Shown one piece after another: positions 6,615-15,815 of a DNA stretch of 42,615 nt (position 1 is its first letter; each line of letters opens with the position of its first letter). Origin of the DNA: Prevotella sp. (GTDB lineage Bacteria > Bacteroidota > Bacteroidia > Bacteroidales > Bacteroidaceae); contig JAEETC010000014.1 in the NCBI GenBank assembly GCA_016286585.1, positions 1 through 42,615 on the forward strand, given 5' to 3'. The notes below the pieces were generated by a model that saw only the letters and a list, made by a program, of their open reading frames with translations, did no database searches and was not told the DNA's origin. Made by a program: the position numbers and the translations under genes.

Positions 6615-8645
6615 ATGAAAAGAATGAATCGTTGGGTGCTCGCAGCCACTTTGACTTTCTGCGGCGCGATGATGATCCTCACATCGTGTACCGACGCCAT
6701 CGGTTCCATGGACAATCCTGTGAATCCCGAACAGCCCGTCAATCCTGCCGACGAACTGGCCAAGGAGACCTTCATTCATGAAGACTGGATGGATCGCACG
6801 GTCAGGCCCGGCGACTCGTTCTGGGACTTTGCCAACGGCTCATGGCAGAAGAATCACGACGATTTAGACATGGGCACCATGTTAAATGTCTATACAAGTC
6901 GGTATGGATTATTGTATCAAGGTATACTTGAAAGTGCCTCCGACCATCATACAGTTCAGCTGGTTATGGGTTCCAAGCTTACAAAGGAGGAAGAAAAAGC
7001 CGCTATGGCTCGTGTATATGCACAACTGAAGCAGGGTGACGATGTCAGCAAGGTTGATGTGATGTATAACATAGGCAAGATGGCCGATATGGGGTTCAAT
7101 GTCTTCTTTGGGCATGATATATTGAACGTCGATGGCATCATCAGGTATTACATCATGCCTGGTATTGCCTTTTCAAGCATAAATCTCGATAATTCGAAGG
7201 AAGAGGAACTTAAAAAGCTTAAGCCCATTTTCGAAGAATGGCTGGACATTGACACCAGTACACCGGAAGGTGGCCGGTTGCTCTCGAATGTCTACGATAT
7301 AGAGGCATGGATCTTAAAATATTCTGAGGAATGGAAGGGTAAGGCACCAGAGCCCTCCCTCGTCGGCAATATAAGGCCCCAATTGAAATCCGCTCCTGTG
7401 CCGGCTCATGAAGCCTTGGCAAAGGCCAGAAACGTAACAAAAGCGGGCGACGACATGATGGGTGCCTTCCGTGAGGCTTTCCATATTGGTAGTGGGACTT
7501 ACTATCTGCCCGAAGCGGACAAGGTTTTTGGACTGATCGACCAGTATGATGTCGCCACCTTGCAGACCTACTTGAAATGCTGCCTGTACTATAAGCTATT
7601 TCAGGTGTCATTTAGTTCGGCAGAAGAACCCGAAGGCGTCATTGTCGCCCTTAACATGCATTTACCATCCTTGTTCCTCAAATATCAGAAGAAGTATCTC
7701 TTGCAAGATGTAGACTGCGAGGAAGCCATGCTGATTCTGGAGCAATTGCGAAGAGCCATGTCCGAGCGTATAGCCAGTCTTGACTGGCTCAGCGATGCTA
7801 CTAAGATGAAGGCGCAGGAGAAACTGCAGGCTATGTTATTCAATGTAGGAGCTCCTGATGCCCTGTTCAATGACGACTTCAAGTTCACCGGGCAGACCCA
7901 CCTCGAAGATTTTGTGCAGTATAAGGAGCAGGCCGACGACTATCTGCGAAATCAGCTGGCCGGAAAGCCTAGCAATGAATACGGATGGGAAAGCGTCATA
8001 CTCAGTCCCTTCGGCGCAAGTATCGATGCCACGAACGCCTTCTATGTTCCTGACGAGAATCAGCTCTTCATCCTGCCGGCCTTCCTCGGAAAAGAGCTCT
8101 TCCCAGCCGACAAACCCGCCGTACGCTATGCCACAATGATGGTCTTTGGCCACGAGATGACGCATGGCTTCGACAACAAAGGAGCTACATACGATGCCAC
8201 GGGTAGGAAAAGCAACTGGTGGGCGCCCGAGGACAATACCAAGTTCCTCGAGAAGCAGCAACAGATGATCAATCTCTACAACGAGCTGGAGCAGTACCCT
8301 GGCGTGAAGGCCGACGGTAAAAAGACACTGGGCGAGAACATTGCCGATCTTGGAGGATTCAGTCTGGCCTATCAGTTATTTAACGAGAAACTGCAGGCCG
8401 ACGGTCTCACCGGCGAGGCCTTGCGCCACCAGCAGCGCCAATTCTTCATGTCGTATGCCGATCTTTGGATGATTTTAAATGAAGAGAAAGTCCTGCAGAA
8501 ACAGTTGGTAATCGATGTCCACTCTGCTAACCACAACCGCGTGAACGGTATTGCCCGGCTGATCGATGACTGGTACGACCTCTTCGGCGTGCAGCCAGGC
8601 GACAAACTCTATGTGAAGCCTGAGAACCGGGTGAAGATATGGTAG
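6615..8645 (+). CDS. peptidase M13 (neprilysin/PepO-like) lipoprotein
   Basis: A 676-residue zinc metallo-endopeptidase of family M13. The N-terminus is a lipoprotein signal with lipobox LTSC (cysteine near residue 25), so it should be anchored in the envelope facing the periplasm or outside. The zinc site is complete: HEMTH with H513 and H517 and catalytic E514, and ENIADLGG with the third ligand E574. The large N-terminal all-helical M13 region precedes it, and the length is standard. The family cleaves oligopeptides, and Bacteroidales members (for example PepO of Porphyromonas) serve peptide nutrition and can act on host peptides. The stop overlaps the upstream-most start of the next gene. 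Confidence 0.93.
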   Translation: MKRMNRWVLAATLTFCGAMMILTSCTDAIGSMDNPVNPEQPVNPADELAKETFIHEDWMDRTVRPGDSFWDFANGSWQKNHDDLDMGTMLNVYTSRYGLLYQGILESASDHHTVQLVMGSKLTKEEEKAAMARVYAQLKQGDDVSKVDVMYNIGKMADMGFNVFFGHDILNVDGIIRYYIMPGIAFSSINLDNSKEEELKKLKPIFEEWLDIDTSTPEGGRLLSNVYDIEAWILKYSEEWKGKAPEPSLVGNIRPQLKSAPVPAHEALAKARNVTKAGDDMMGAFREAFHIGSGTYYLPEADKVFGLIDQYDVATLQTYLKCCLYYKLFQVSFSSAEEPEGVIVALNMHLPSLFLKYQKKYLLQDVDCEEAMLILEQLRRAMSERIASLDWLSDATKMKAQEKLQAMLFNVGAPDALFNDDFKFTGQTHLEDFVQYKEQADDYLRNQLAGKPSNEYGWESVILSPFGASIDATNAFYVPDENQLFILPAFLGKELFPADKPAVRYATMMVFGHEMTHGFDNKGATYDATGRKSNWWAPEDNTKFLEKQQQMINLYNELEQYPGVKADGKKTLGENIADLGGFSLAYQLFNEKLQADGLTGEALRHQQRQFFMSYADLWMILNEEKVLQKQLVIDVHSANHNRVNGIARLIDDWYDLFGVQPGDKLYVKPENRVKIW

Positions 8646-10384
8646 TTTTGCAGTCCATTCTATCAATGACACTTATGAGAAGGGGCAGATATAATATCAT
8701 ATCGACAACTGTTGTCGCCGTGCTGGCGTTGACGATGGGCTGCACGAAGCCCGACCGCAACGACGAGGCTGCTGCGCTGAGCAAAGAGATCGTCCGCAAT
8801 GGATTATCCGACGTTGAACATTCTGTGGCGCGTGTGGATAGTGCGGAGCAGGCCGGTTTGTTCACGGCGGTACGTGCCAATACAACCAAGGCCATTATCT
8901 ACGAGAATGCCGACCGACGGCGGCTGGCGGCCTATTACGCCGGGAAAGCGATTGCCGCAGAGGCGGGACATGCTGTCGCCACGTCGGCAGACAGCAGCCT
9001 TTATTGTAAGGCTCGCTGGATTCTGGGTAACGGTGCATTCGCCGATGGTGAGTATGGCAGATCGCTTGCCCTCTCCAAGGAAATCCTTACATTTGTGGGT
9101 GACGGCACAACGCCGAATGATGTGGAGATGAAGTGCAGGGCATTGATGCAGATGGCAGATTGTGAAAGCAAACTGGGGCATATGGCAGAATCCGAGCAGT
9201 TGTTGCTGCAATGCATCGATGATCTGATGGCGAGTACACAGCATGCCACCGATTATGGGGAGATTGATCCGCTCATCCATACGTTGCTTTCACTCAACGA
9301 CCTGTATATCGACAATAAGATGCCAGAGAAGGCACTGCCCCTGATGGCGAAGATGGACACAGCGATGGCGCGTCTGACACGTTGTCCCAACACTCCCGAC
9401 TGGGCGATGCAGAAGCGCCGCAACAACGTGACCATCAGTAAGGCGATGGTCTATGCCGCTAATGGTCGGCGAGAGCAGGCGGATGCCCTTCACCGTGAAT
9501 ACCAGCAGTTCGAAGGTCTTGGCGCTCTTGACAAGGCAGCCGAAGGCCTGTATCTGTCGATGACGGGCCGTTACGACGAGGCAGTCCGCTTGTTCGACGA
9601 AACCGACTCTATGATGCGCTCCAATGGTGAACCCGTTATCGACCTCTATGTCAAGACCTTGTTTAATTACAAGTACGATGCCCTGCAGAAGGCGGGGCAC
9701 ACGGTCGAGGCGCTGGCGCTGGGTGACCGCATACGTCAGTTGACCGACTCCATCCGCCTGCAGGAACGGCAGGCCGACGTGGAGCAGTTGCAGGAAATCC
9801 AGCAACAGGAAGAGGATATTATCCGTAAGCACCAGTCGCTGACCATCCATCGCATCGTCCTCATGGCCATCGTCTTGCTGCTGTTGATGGCCATCTACAT
9901 CATCTGGCGCGTCAACCGCTACAATCGTCGGTTAGCCGAGAAGAACCGCAGCCTCTACGAGCAGATTCAGCAACGCCGGCAGGCCGAGGCCGAGGAGCAG
10001 CGAGAGTTACAGGCGCAGCCCGAAGAGAAACTGACGCAAAACCAACAGCTCTATCGCCGCCTGTGCGAACTGGTGAAGAACCCGGACGTATATACCGACG
10101 CTGACACCAACCACGAGACGCTGGCCCGACTGCTCGGCACCAACTATCAGTATGTGTATGCCGCCTTGCGCGAGTGTGCCGACACCACGCCAGCCGATTA
10201 CCTCAACCACCTGCGCATACAGTATGCCGCCCAGTTGCTGGAAAAATCCGACGACCCGATAGGGCTCATTATTGAGCAGAGCGGGTTTACCAACCGCACC
10301 ACTTTTGCCCGTCTCTTTGCCGCCTATTATTCAATGACACCATCGGAATTTCGCCGAGCAGCGAGAGCAAATACCGCAAAATAG
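8639..10384 (+). CDS. membrane-anchored TPR sensor with AraC-type DNA-binding domain
   Basis: A protein of up to 581 residues. ATGs at 8666 and 8675 give a better N-terminus, MRRGRYNIISTTVVAVLALT followed by MGC, a lipoprotein-like or signal-anchor segment; the 8639 start overlaps the M13 gene by seven bases. A TPR-like helical region fills about residues 40-350, a coiled coil precedes a membrane helix (about 406-424), and a Gln/Glu-rich coiled coil leads to a C-terminal AraC-type helix-turn-helix (about 475-575, with PADYLNHLRIQYAAQLLE and GFTNRTTFARLFAAYY). Such one-component regulators sense an envelope signal and bind DNA while held in the membrane. Likely targets are the envelope genes that follow, which is inference. 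Confidence 0.85.
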   Translation: MVVLQSILSMTLMRRGRYNIISTTVVAVLALTMGCTKPDRNDEAAALSKEIVRNGLSDVEHSVARVDSAEQAGLFTAVRANTTKAIIYENADRRRLAAYYAGKAIAAEAGHAVATSADSSLYCKARWILGNGAFADGEYGRSLALSKEILTFVGDGTTPNDVEMKCRALMQMADCESKLGHMAESEQLLLQCIDDLMASTQHATDYGEIDPLIHTLLSLNDLYIDNKMPEKALPLMAKMDTAMARLTRCPNTPDWAMQKRRNNVTISKAMVYAANGRREQADALHREYQQFEGLGALDKAAEGLYLSMTGRYDEAVRLFDETDSMMRSNGEPVIDLYVKTLFNYKYDALQKAGHTVEALALGDRIRQLTDSIRLQERQADVEQLQEIQQQEEDIIRKHQSLTIHRIVLMAIVLLLLMAIYIIWRVNRYNRRLAEKNRSLYEQIQQRRQAEAEEQRELQAQPEEKLTQNQQLYRRLCELVKNPDVYTDADTNHETLARLLGTNYQYVYAALRECADTTPADYLNHLRIQYAAQLLEKSDDPIGLIIEQSGFTNRTTFARLFAAYYSMTPSEFRRAARANTAK

Positions 10385-10458
10385 TGCATAAACAGTAGTT
10401 TTTCAAGATTTGTGGAAAACATTTCAAGCAGTGGGGAAAGCCTTTCGGTTTTTCCCAC

Positions 10459-10466
10459 TACCTTTG
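10459..10466 (+). promoter_or_regulatory. -7 element upstream of the small-protein/clostripain operon
   Basis: TACCTTTG followed by CAAACG fits TAnnTTTG. It is 26 bases before the ATG at 10492, and no strong -33 element is present. A weak -33 would fit a promoter that needs an activator such as the AraC-type protein just upstream. Confidence 0.55.
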
Positions 10467-10491
10467 CAAACGAATTCAAACATTGAAGAAA

Positions 10492-10677
10492 ATGACGGAC
10501 ATCACATTTATCATCATCGGCGCCCTGGCAACGGCCTTCCTTCTTTTGGTTGTACTGCTTATCCTGGGGCTTCTCTATTACCGCTGGCGACTCTCCGACA
10601 GCCAGCACATGCTGGTGCGCTTCATCCGCGAGAATTTCCGGTTGCACGAGAAATTGAACGAGAACGGTATTTATTAA
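10492..10677 (+). CDS. small single-pass membrane protein
   Basis: A 61-residue protein from ATG 10492 (a TTG at 10483 would add three residues). It has one strong membrane helix (about residues 5-29, with IIIGALATAFLLLVVLLILG) and then a short charged, probably cytoplasmic, helix ending NEKLNENGIY-like. No family is recognised. It is the first gene of a likely operon with the exported protein at 10707, the TPR protein and the clostripain-like gene, each separated by less than 40 bases. Confidence 0.65.
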   Translation: MTDITFIIIGALATAFLLLVVLLILGLLYYRWRLSDSQHMLVRFIRENFRLHEKLNENGIY

Positions 10678-10706
10678 TAAGGTATAACAATAAAAAATCA
10701 AGCATT

Positions 10707-11051
10707 ATGAGAAAGATTATGATGACGCTTGCCGTCCTTTGCATGACGGTGACGACAATGGCCCAGACAGACCCAGCCACCTCATCGGGAGATTCTGCCA
10801 AATTTGCAAAGTTACCACTGCTACCGGCACCTCCAGCAAGCGAACAGCACGGGGACTCCATCAATGAACAGTCGATCATGTTTCGTCACATGGGGAAAAA
10901 ACCGACATCCCACTTTCAGATGAACTCAAAACCCGGATTACAGACGACCGGTGACCCCATGATAGGCATTCGCGACCAAATTGTAAGAAAGAGGAGAATC
11001 AATGAAGGTCAGCCGCTGCCTCCCCCGACACCAGTGATGAGAAGAAGATAA
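10707..11051 (+). CDS. small exported protein of unknown function
   Basis: A 114-residue protein that starts at ATG 10707 with a clean signal peptide (MRKIMMTLAVLCMTVTTMAQ), cut after MAQ or similar. The mature part is Pro/Ser-rich with a basic end (PPPTPVMRRR). An open frame extends upstream to 10410 but crosses the -7 element and the small gene at 10492, so the later start is chosen. The signal-peptide DNA closely resembles that of the clostripain-like gene at 12069, which suggests copying of the export module. No domain is recognised. Confidence 0.7.
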   Translation: MRKIMMTLAVLCMTVTTMAQTDPATSSGDSAKFAKLPLLPAPPASEQHGDSINEQSIMFRHMGKKPTSHFQMNSKPGLQTTGDPMIGIRDQIVRKRRINEGQPLPPPTPVMRRR

Positions 11052-11089
11052 GAAACAGGTAATTTATACACAAATAAACTAATAAGAAA

Positions 11090-12064
11090 ATGAAAAGAAT
11101 TGTAACGATCGTAGCGCTGACATGCGCCGTGGCATTCCAGGTGAATGCACAGAACACAGTAGAAGAAAACGAGAAGATGGTGAGAGCCCATCTTCAGATG
11201 GCCGAGCAGACGGTGAAGCTGGCGGATGCAAATCCAACGGATGGCCAGAAGCAGTATGCCGCAGCCCAGGCGCTGGTTGGCGTCGCCGTCAACACCGGCG
11301 GCCAGTACGACCGCGCCATCAGTTACGCCCACAAGGCACTTGAGATTGCCAAGGCGCAAAAGGAGCGGAAGGACACACTCCTTGCCAACACGTATTCTCT
11401 GCTCAGTAACATCTACCTGATGCAGGGCAGCGTGGACAATGCCTGCGACTTTATGGAACTGTCGGTCGATGCTACAGAGGAGCAACTGGGCCGCTATGAC
11501 CCCGCAACCATCTACAACCGTCTTAAAACCGGTCTCACCCTCATGTCGATATACCCCGACACAAGGCGCGGCTTCTTGAACGTCATGCAGGCGTTCTACG
11601 ACAACGACAAGGCTCCCGTCAACAAGCGTATCAAGAACATGGAACAATTGAACATCCAATTCAGCATGGCCATGGAGCAGATGCTGACGGCCTATGCCAA
11701 CGGCAACCGCTATGCTGTCCCCGTGGTGATGATGGACGGCGAGAAATACTTCTTGGTGCAGACCCGCGACTGGCATATCGGACAGCCGCTTGCAAACTGG
11801 CTATCACCCAACATGCTTCGTAGCGAGGACGAGAGGCTGGCTCACAGGGGCGAGAATATCATTTTGATGAACGACAAGGTAGAATTCCGCCGTCTCACCA
11901 AGGAAGAGGGTCAGAATCTTCCGATGGTCTTCCCCCAATTTATGCTCAACCCGAATTCCCGTGAGGTTGAAATAGCCCCCGGTGCCTCCTATCTCTGGTT
12001 CCTGCAGCCTGAGACGTACAATGAAACCGTTAAGCGATTCGAAGAGTTCGTAAACAAGAAATAA
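11090..12064 (+). CDS. exported TPR-containing protein
   Basis: A 324-residue protein with a signal peptide (MKRIVTIVALTCAVAFQVNA, cut near residue 20). Residues about 25-160 form TPR-like helix pairs (QYDRAISYAHKALEIAKAQK, then LANTYSLLSNIYLMQGSVDN). The C-terminal half has no recognised domain. TPR regions mediate protein-protein contacts, so it may assist or be processed by the clostripain-like protein encoded four bases downstream; that is inference from position. Start chosen for the signal peptide. Confidence 0.75.
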   Translation: MKRIVTIVALTCAVAFQVNAQNTVEENEKMVRAHLQMAEQTVKLADANPTDGQKQYAAAQALVGVAVNTGGQYDRAISYAHKALEIAKAQKERKDTLLANTYSLLSNIYLMQGSVDNACDFMELSVDATEEQLGRYDPATIYNRLKTGLTLMSIYPDTRRGFLNVMQAFYDNDKAPVNKRIKNMEQLNIQFSMAMEQMLTAYANGNRYAVPVVMMDGEKYFLVQTRDWHIGQPLANWLSPNMLRSEDERLAHRGENIILMNDKVEFRRLTKEEGQNLPMVFPQFMLNPNSREVEIAPGASYLWFLQPETYNETVKRFEEFVNKK

Positions 12065-12068
12065 CATT

Positions 12069-13856
12069 ATGAGAAAGATATTAATGACGCTCGCAGCCGT
12101 CCTTTGCTGTGCAATGATAATGGTGCTGACCGCATGTACAAGTGACAATGATGACAATCCCGTGAGTGGTAGTGACTGCAGGATTGTGGGCAAGTGGTGC
12201 TCCGACGTGTCGGGCAAGACGTTCGCCAAGTGGAACTACGGCGAGACGTGGCAATCGACGGAGTTCAGGGCCGACGGTACGGGTAGCACACGCATCTATT
12301 ACACTGCCAACGACAAGGCTGTCGCCAGCGAGGCGATAGACTTCACCTACACCGCCTCCGCCGACGGCAAGTTGACGATGACTCCGAAGGACAGGGACGT
12401 TATGACAGCCAAGTGGCAGTTGACGGGCGATGAACTGCGCATCGAGCATGGGGATGACATTAGCCTGACATTCAAGAAGTCCGCCACCGATATGGCTGCG
12501 AAGTTCGACAAGTGGAGCAAGGAAGACCTGATTCCCGTGCCACAGCCCTCGAAATTCACCGTGTTCGTCTATGGCAATGCCGGCGGAACGATGGATATCG
12601 CCATCGAAGAAGGGTTCTGGGAGCAAGCGAAGGCGTTCCTGACAGACCATAACAATGTGCGTGTGGTGTGCTTCTACAAATACGGCAAGGATCTGCCAGA
12701 GGCTCCCTTTTCAGGCAAGTATGCCAACCCGGGTGACATCGTGTGGTTTGAGCTGACCAGCGAGACCGACCTCGACAAGATCAAGGAAGAGGGCTTTCAG
12801 GCCATGGGCTTCGGCGATCAGGCCATCGCCCTTAAGTTGTGCGACCCCAATGCGGTCAAGATGTTCATCGAGTTCAGCAGCCTCGTCTGCCCCGCAGAGC
12901 AGTACGTGTTCAGTATCTGGGGCCACGGCGCCGGGTTCAGTCCCATGACCGACGTGCCAGGCAAGTATGAAGTCGGTGCCCGACGGGCTACCCGCGGTGT
13001 CATCGGCGACGAGTGGAACAACAAAGAGCAACTCGACATGTATGAACTGCGCGACGCCATCAAGGCCACGGGCATCGACCGCCTGAACACGCTCTTCTTC
13101 CACAACTGCATGATGGGCAACCTAGAGACGCTGACCACCGTCAAGGACTGTGCCGACTACATCTGCTGCTCAGCCCACGTGCTTTGGAGTGATGGCGAGG
13201 TGCTGACAGAATTCGTGCGCGGACTGAAGGATAAGGGAAATGCCGAGGATGCCGCAGCCCAGATGTTTGAGTGCATCACACCCGTTTGGCAGGACGGATA
13301 TAAGAATGGCGGCAACGTAAGAAATGGTGACTATAAGATGTATCGCACCGACAAGTTCGACGCCATCCTCGACACCATCAGGCGTCTCGCCGACCGCCTC
13401 ATTGCGCTCTATCCAACCCATCAGGAGGCTATCGACCGCGCCACCCAGCAGGTATATCGTTACGATCCGTTGGTGTCGTGGTACGAATTCTGGTATCCAT
13501 TCTTCGACATTGCCGACTATGCTCATCTGTTGGCTGCAGAGACTGGCGATGCCGAGATGCAGACCATCTCCACTGAACTGGACAACGCATTCAAGGCCGC
13601 CTTCATCCACTATCGCGATGTCAACTGGAGCCAGCAGCACCTCGACCACTACACGCTCAGCGTCTGCCTGGTGCAGCAGCTCTTCTACATCTACGACTAC
13701 AAGGATATACTCCCGAACTCTCTCTGTCGTTTCGATGAGGGTTACGAACAGTGCGACTTCCACAAACTGACCGGCTGGGGCAACTGGCTCCGCATGAACC
13801 AGCAAAGGCTCGTGAGCAACCCGGAAAGCGGCGGCGGTGGAAAGATGGAGCAATAA
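12069..13856 (+). CDS. clostripain-family (C11) cysteine peptidase lipoprotein
   Basis: A 595-residue predicted lipoprotein (lipobox LTAC, cysteine near residue 25). After a lipocalin-like beta domain (about residues 35-140, beginning IVGKWCSD) comes a clostripain-type caspase-fold domain. The catalytic dyad is visible: H286 in SIWGHGAGF and C347 in FFHNCMMGNLE. Clostripain-family enzymes cleave after Arg or Lys and in Bacteroidales act in the envelope or are exported. The sequence before the cysteine is FHN and not the more common D-x-C, so activity is likely but not certain. It is the last gene of the operon that starts at 10492. Confidence 0.87.
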   Translation: MRKILMTLAAVLCCAMIMVLTACTSDNDDNPVSGSDCRIVGKWCSDVSGKTFAKWNYGETWQSTEFRADGTGSTRIYYTANDKAVASEAIDFTYTASADGKLTMTPKDRDVMTAKWQLTGDELRIEHGDDISLTFKKSATDMAAKFDKWSKEDLIPVPQPSKFTVFVYGNAGGTMDIAIEEGFWEQAKAFLTDHNNVRVVCFYKYGKDLPEAPFSGKYANPGDIVWFELTSETDLDKIKEEGFQAMGFGDQAIALKLCDPNAVKMFIEFSSLVCPAEQYVFSIWGHGAGFSPMTDVPGKYEVGARRATRGVIGDEWNNKEQLDMYELRDAIKATGIDRLNTLFFHNCMMGNLETLTTVKDCADYICCSAHVLWSDGEVLTEFVRGLKDKGNAEDAAAQMFECITPVWQDGYKNGGNVRNGDYKMYRTDKFDAILDTIRRLADRLIALYPTHQEAIDRATQQVYRYDPLVSWYEFWYPFFDIADYAHLLAAETGDAEMQTISTELDNAFKAAFIHYRDVNWSQQHLDHYTLSVCLVQQLFYIYDYKDILPNSLCRFDEGYEQCDFHKLTGWGNWLRMNQQRLVSNPESGGGGKMEQ

Positions 13857-13948
13857 GTAAATACCTAACGAGCGTGACATCACAACATGATTGACGATAC
13901 AGATATACTATTGATAAAATTACTTTACAATCAAAAATACAGCCCGGC

Positions 13949-14060
13949 AAAGTCGGACTTTAGATAGGCTAAACTCGGAGTTTACTTAGTCTAAACTCCG
14001 AGTTTACTGCCTGTAAAGTCCCCTTTTACATAGCTTAAAATCCTGGTTTTGTAACGGCTT
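13949..14060. repeat. five-unit degenerate tandem array, 22-bp period
   Basis: Units start at 13949, 13971, 13993, 14015 and 14037. Each begins AAA-x-TC followed by four bases of the core (AAAGTCGGAC, AAACTCGGAG, AAACTCCGAG, AAAGTCCCCT, AAAATCCTGG), then TTT and a variable spacer; the last unit is two bases longer. Several cores plus the TTT are themselves palindromic (AAACTCGGAGTTT), and adjacent units can pair with each other. The period and core consensus are shared with the array at 27477-27540. Confidence 0.85.
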
Positions 14061-14167
14061 AACAGTCAATTAGATACGAAAAAGTGAAGAAGACTGCACT
14101 ATTGCTGAAATATTCTGACAAACATAAGACTCTGCTTTACATTTTCCAACATTTTTTGCACGAAGTA

Positions 14168-14199
14168 TTTGGCGGTTTCAGAAAAACTTCGTAACTTTG
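14168..14199 (+). promoter_or_regulatory. Bacteroidetes-type promoter of the kinase/antiporter genes
   Basis: TTTG (14168-14171), a 20-base spacer and TAACTTTG (14192-14199): a full match to consensus. The start codon at 14226 is 27 bases downstream. It probably drives the kinase, nhaD-like, pfkA and ATPase genes together. Confidence 0.85.
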
Positions 14200-14225
14200 T
14201 GCCCAATCAGACGTAAGCCCGGGTT

Positions 14226-15794
14226 ATGAGACTGAGAGAGACCTGCATATTATTGCTACTGCTTGTCTGCACTGCTATGACGTGCAGGGCTGACAACCTC
14301 GGCTATACGAAAAACCATCAGCTGGTATTCGGCATCGACATGGATTATGCCCCGATGGAGTTTGTCGATGAGCACGGCAAACCCAACGGACTGGACATTG
14401 AGTTCACCAGACGGCTGATGAAACGCCTTGATATCCCCTTTACTTTTTCGACGAATTCGTGGGAGAATATCGCTGACGATGTGATCAAAGGCAGGGTTGA
14501 CCTGGCTATGATGGTGTACTCTCCTTACCGCAAGGATCTCACGAACTACTCGCGAGGGGTGTTCCGGCTCTATTACCAGCTGGTGTACCGCAAACAGGAC
14601 AAGGCTCCGTATGGTCTGCGTGACCTGGGTGGCAAGGAGATTGCCCTCATGGCCTCACGACCCATCAACGACACCCTGCAGAAAGTGGGGGCAACGCCCA
14701 TACTCGTCAAGGACCTGAGGGTGGCTTTGAACGAACTCTCCAAAGGACAGTACGACGGATTGATCTGCTTCCGCTATCAGGCCCGTTATCTGATCAACGA
14801 ACTTGGCTTGAAGAACCTCTCTTCGTCGGACCTGGCGCTGATGCCGCGAGAATACTGCTACGTAAGCCCGGACAAACAGCTGATCGACGCCATTAACAAC
14901 GAGCTGGACCTCATGGAGAAAGAGGGGGTAATCGAGGATGTCTATGGTGACATCAAATCCAGTTTCGACGGGATGCGTATCCCGATGTGGGTATGGCTGT
15001 TCATCGCGAGTGTTATCATCATGCTGCTGGTCACCCTGGTGGTACATCAACGCATCAGCCACAAGAGGCTGGTCAAGGAGATGGAACGGGCCAGGAAGAG
15101 TGAGGAACTGAAGGACATCTTCCTCAGCAACCTCAGCCATGCTTTGCGTACACCGCTCAACGCCATCATCGGATTCTCAGAACTGATGCTCGAAGACACC
15201 AATGATAATATGTCGGCAAAGGAGCGACAGGACCTGTTGGAACTCGTCAACAAAAACGGCTTACAGTTGCTGCACCTGATCAACGAGCTGTTGTCATTAT
15301 CGGACATCGAGGGCAACACACAGCTCTTCGACCGTCATGTGACGGACATCGATGCGGAGATGGCATCCTATGCCTCGGAGACGCGTATGCAGATGATGAA
15401 TGCCGTGACACTGGATGTCGTAGAACCCGTTGGAGGACTGCGCGCCCTGCTTGACCCCAAACTGCTGCGGCTGATTGTCACACACTTGTTGGAGAATGCA
15501 CGGCAGCATACGACGAAGGGGAAGATCACTCTGAGCTACTATGCCAAGGATGACGGCATCTATGTAGAGGTGAAGGACACGGGTAGCGGGCTGCCGGAAA
15601 AACTGAAGGAGAACATCTTCGCGCTGTTGTCGGACAAGAATACGTATATCCAGGAAGATACACCAGGGCTCGGTCTGAGCATCTGCAAGGCCATCATCGA
15701 CAAGGCGGGTGGTCGTATCGGTGCCCGCGACAACGAGGAGGACGGTAGAGGGACGATCGTGTGGTTCTGGGCGCCGGTGGAGATTGTTGACTGA
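14226..15794 (+). CDS. sensor histidine kinase with periplasmic solute-binding (SBP_bac_3) sensor
   Basis: A 522-residue protein. A signal peptide is followed by a type-3 solute-binding domain (about residues 30-240; VFGIDMDYAPMEFVDEHGKP, then GRVDLAMMVYSPYR). A membrane helix (about 254-273) leads to a HisKA domain with phospho-acceptor H305 in LSHALRTPLNAIIGF and a HATPase domain (LLENARQHT; DTGSGLP; GLGLSICKAII). The H box reads SHALRTPL instead of the usual SHEIRTPL. Unlike BvgS/EvgS proteins it has no receiver, Hpt or DNA-binding domain, and no response regulator is adjacent. The sensor type suggests an amino-acid-like ligand. Confidence 0.9.
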   Translation: MRLRETCILLLLLVCTAMTCRADNLGYTKNHQLVFGIDMDYAPMEFVDEHGKPNGLDIEFTRRLMKRLDIPFTFSTNSWENIADDVIKGRVDLAMMVYSPYRKDLTNYSRGVFRLYYQLVYRKQDKAPYGLRDLGGKEIALMASRPINDTLQKVGATPILVKDLRVALNELSKGQYDGLICFRYQARYLINELGLKNLSSSDLALMPREYCYVSPDKQLIDAINNELDLMEKEGVIEDVYGDIKSSFDGMRIPMWVWLFIASVIIMLLVTLVVHQRISHKRLVKEMERARKSEELKDIFLSNLSHALRTPLNAIIGFSELMLEDTNDNMSAKERQDLLELVNKNGLQLLHLINELLSLSDIEGNTQLFDRHVTDIDAEMASYASETRMQMMNAVTLDVVEPVGGLRALLDPKLLRLIVTHLLENARQHTTKGKITLSYYAKDDGIYVEVKDTGSGLPEKLKENIFALLSDKNTYIQEDTPGLGLSICKAIIDKAGGRIGARDNEEDGRGTIVWFWAPVEIVD

Positions 15795-15815
15795 TTGAAG
15801 ATTGGAGATTGAGAT
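15793..15815. repeat. heptamer micro-array abutting the antiporter start
   Basis: GATTGAA, GATTGGA and GATTGAG fill the whole gap between the kinase stop (15794) and the antiporter start (15816). It has the same unit length as the arrays before nqrF and atpC. Confidence 0.65.

Larger units (their letters stand above)
13857..14225. other. intergenic region with 22-bp array and promoter
   Basis: A 369-base gap. It holds a five-unit 22-bp array (13949-14060) after the clostripain gene and the promoter of the histidine kinase (14168-14199). I see no classical terminator with a T run and no gene. Confidence 0.7.

Noticed and set aside
10410..10706. Upstream extension of the exported protein gene to 10410
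   Set aside because: The extension crosses a -7 element and overlaps the small membrane-protein gene in another frame, while ATG 10707 starts a clean signal peptide.
13949..14060. CRISPR array for the 22-bp repeats
   Set aside because: The whole 22-bp unit is degenerate, cores change between units, spacers are only about 9-12 bases, and no cas genes are present.
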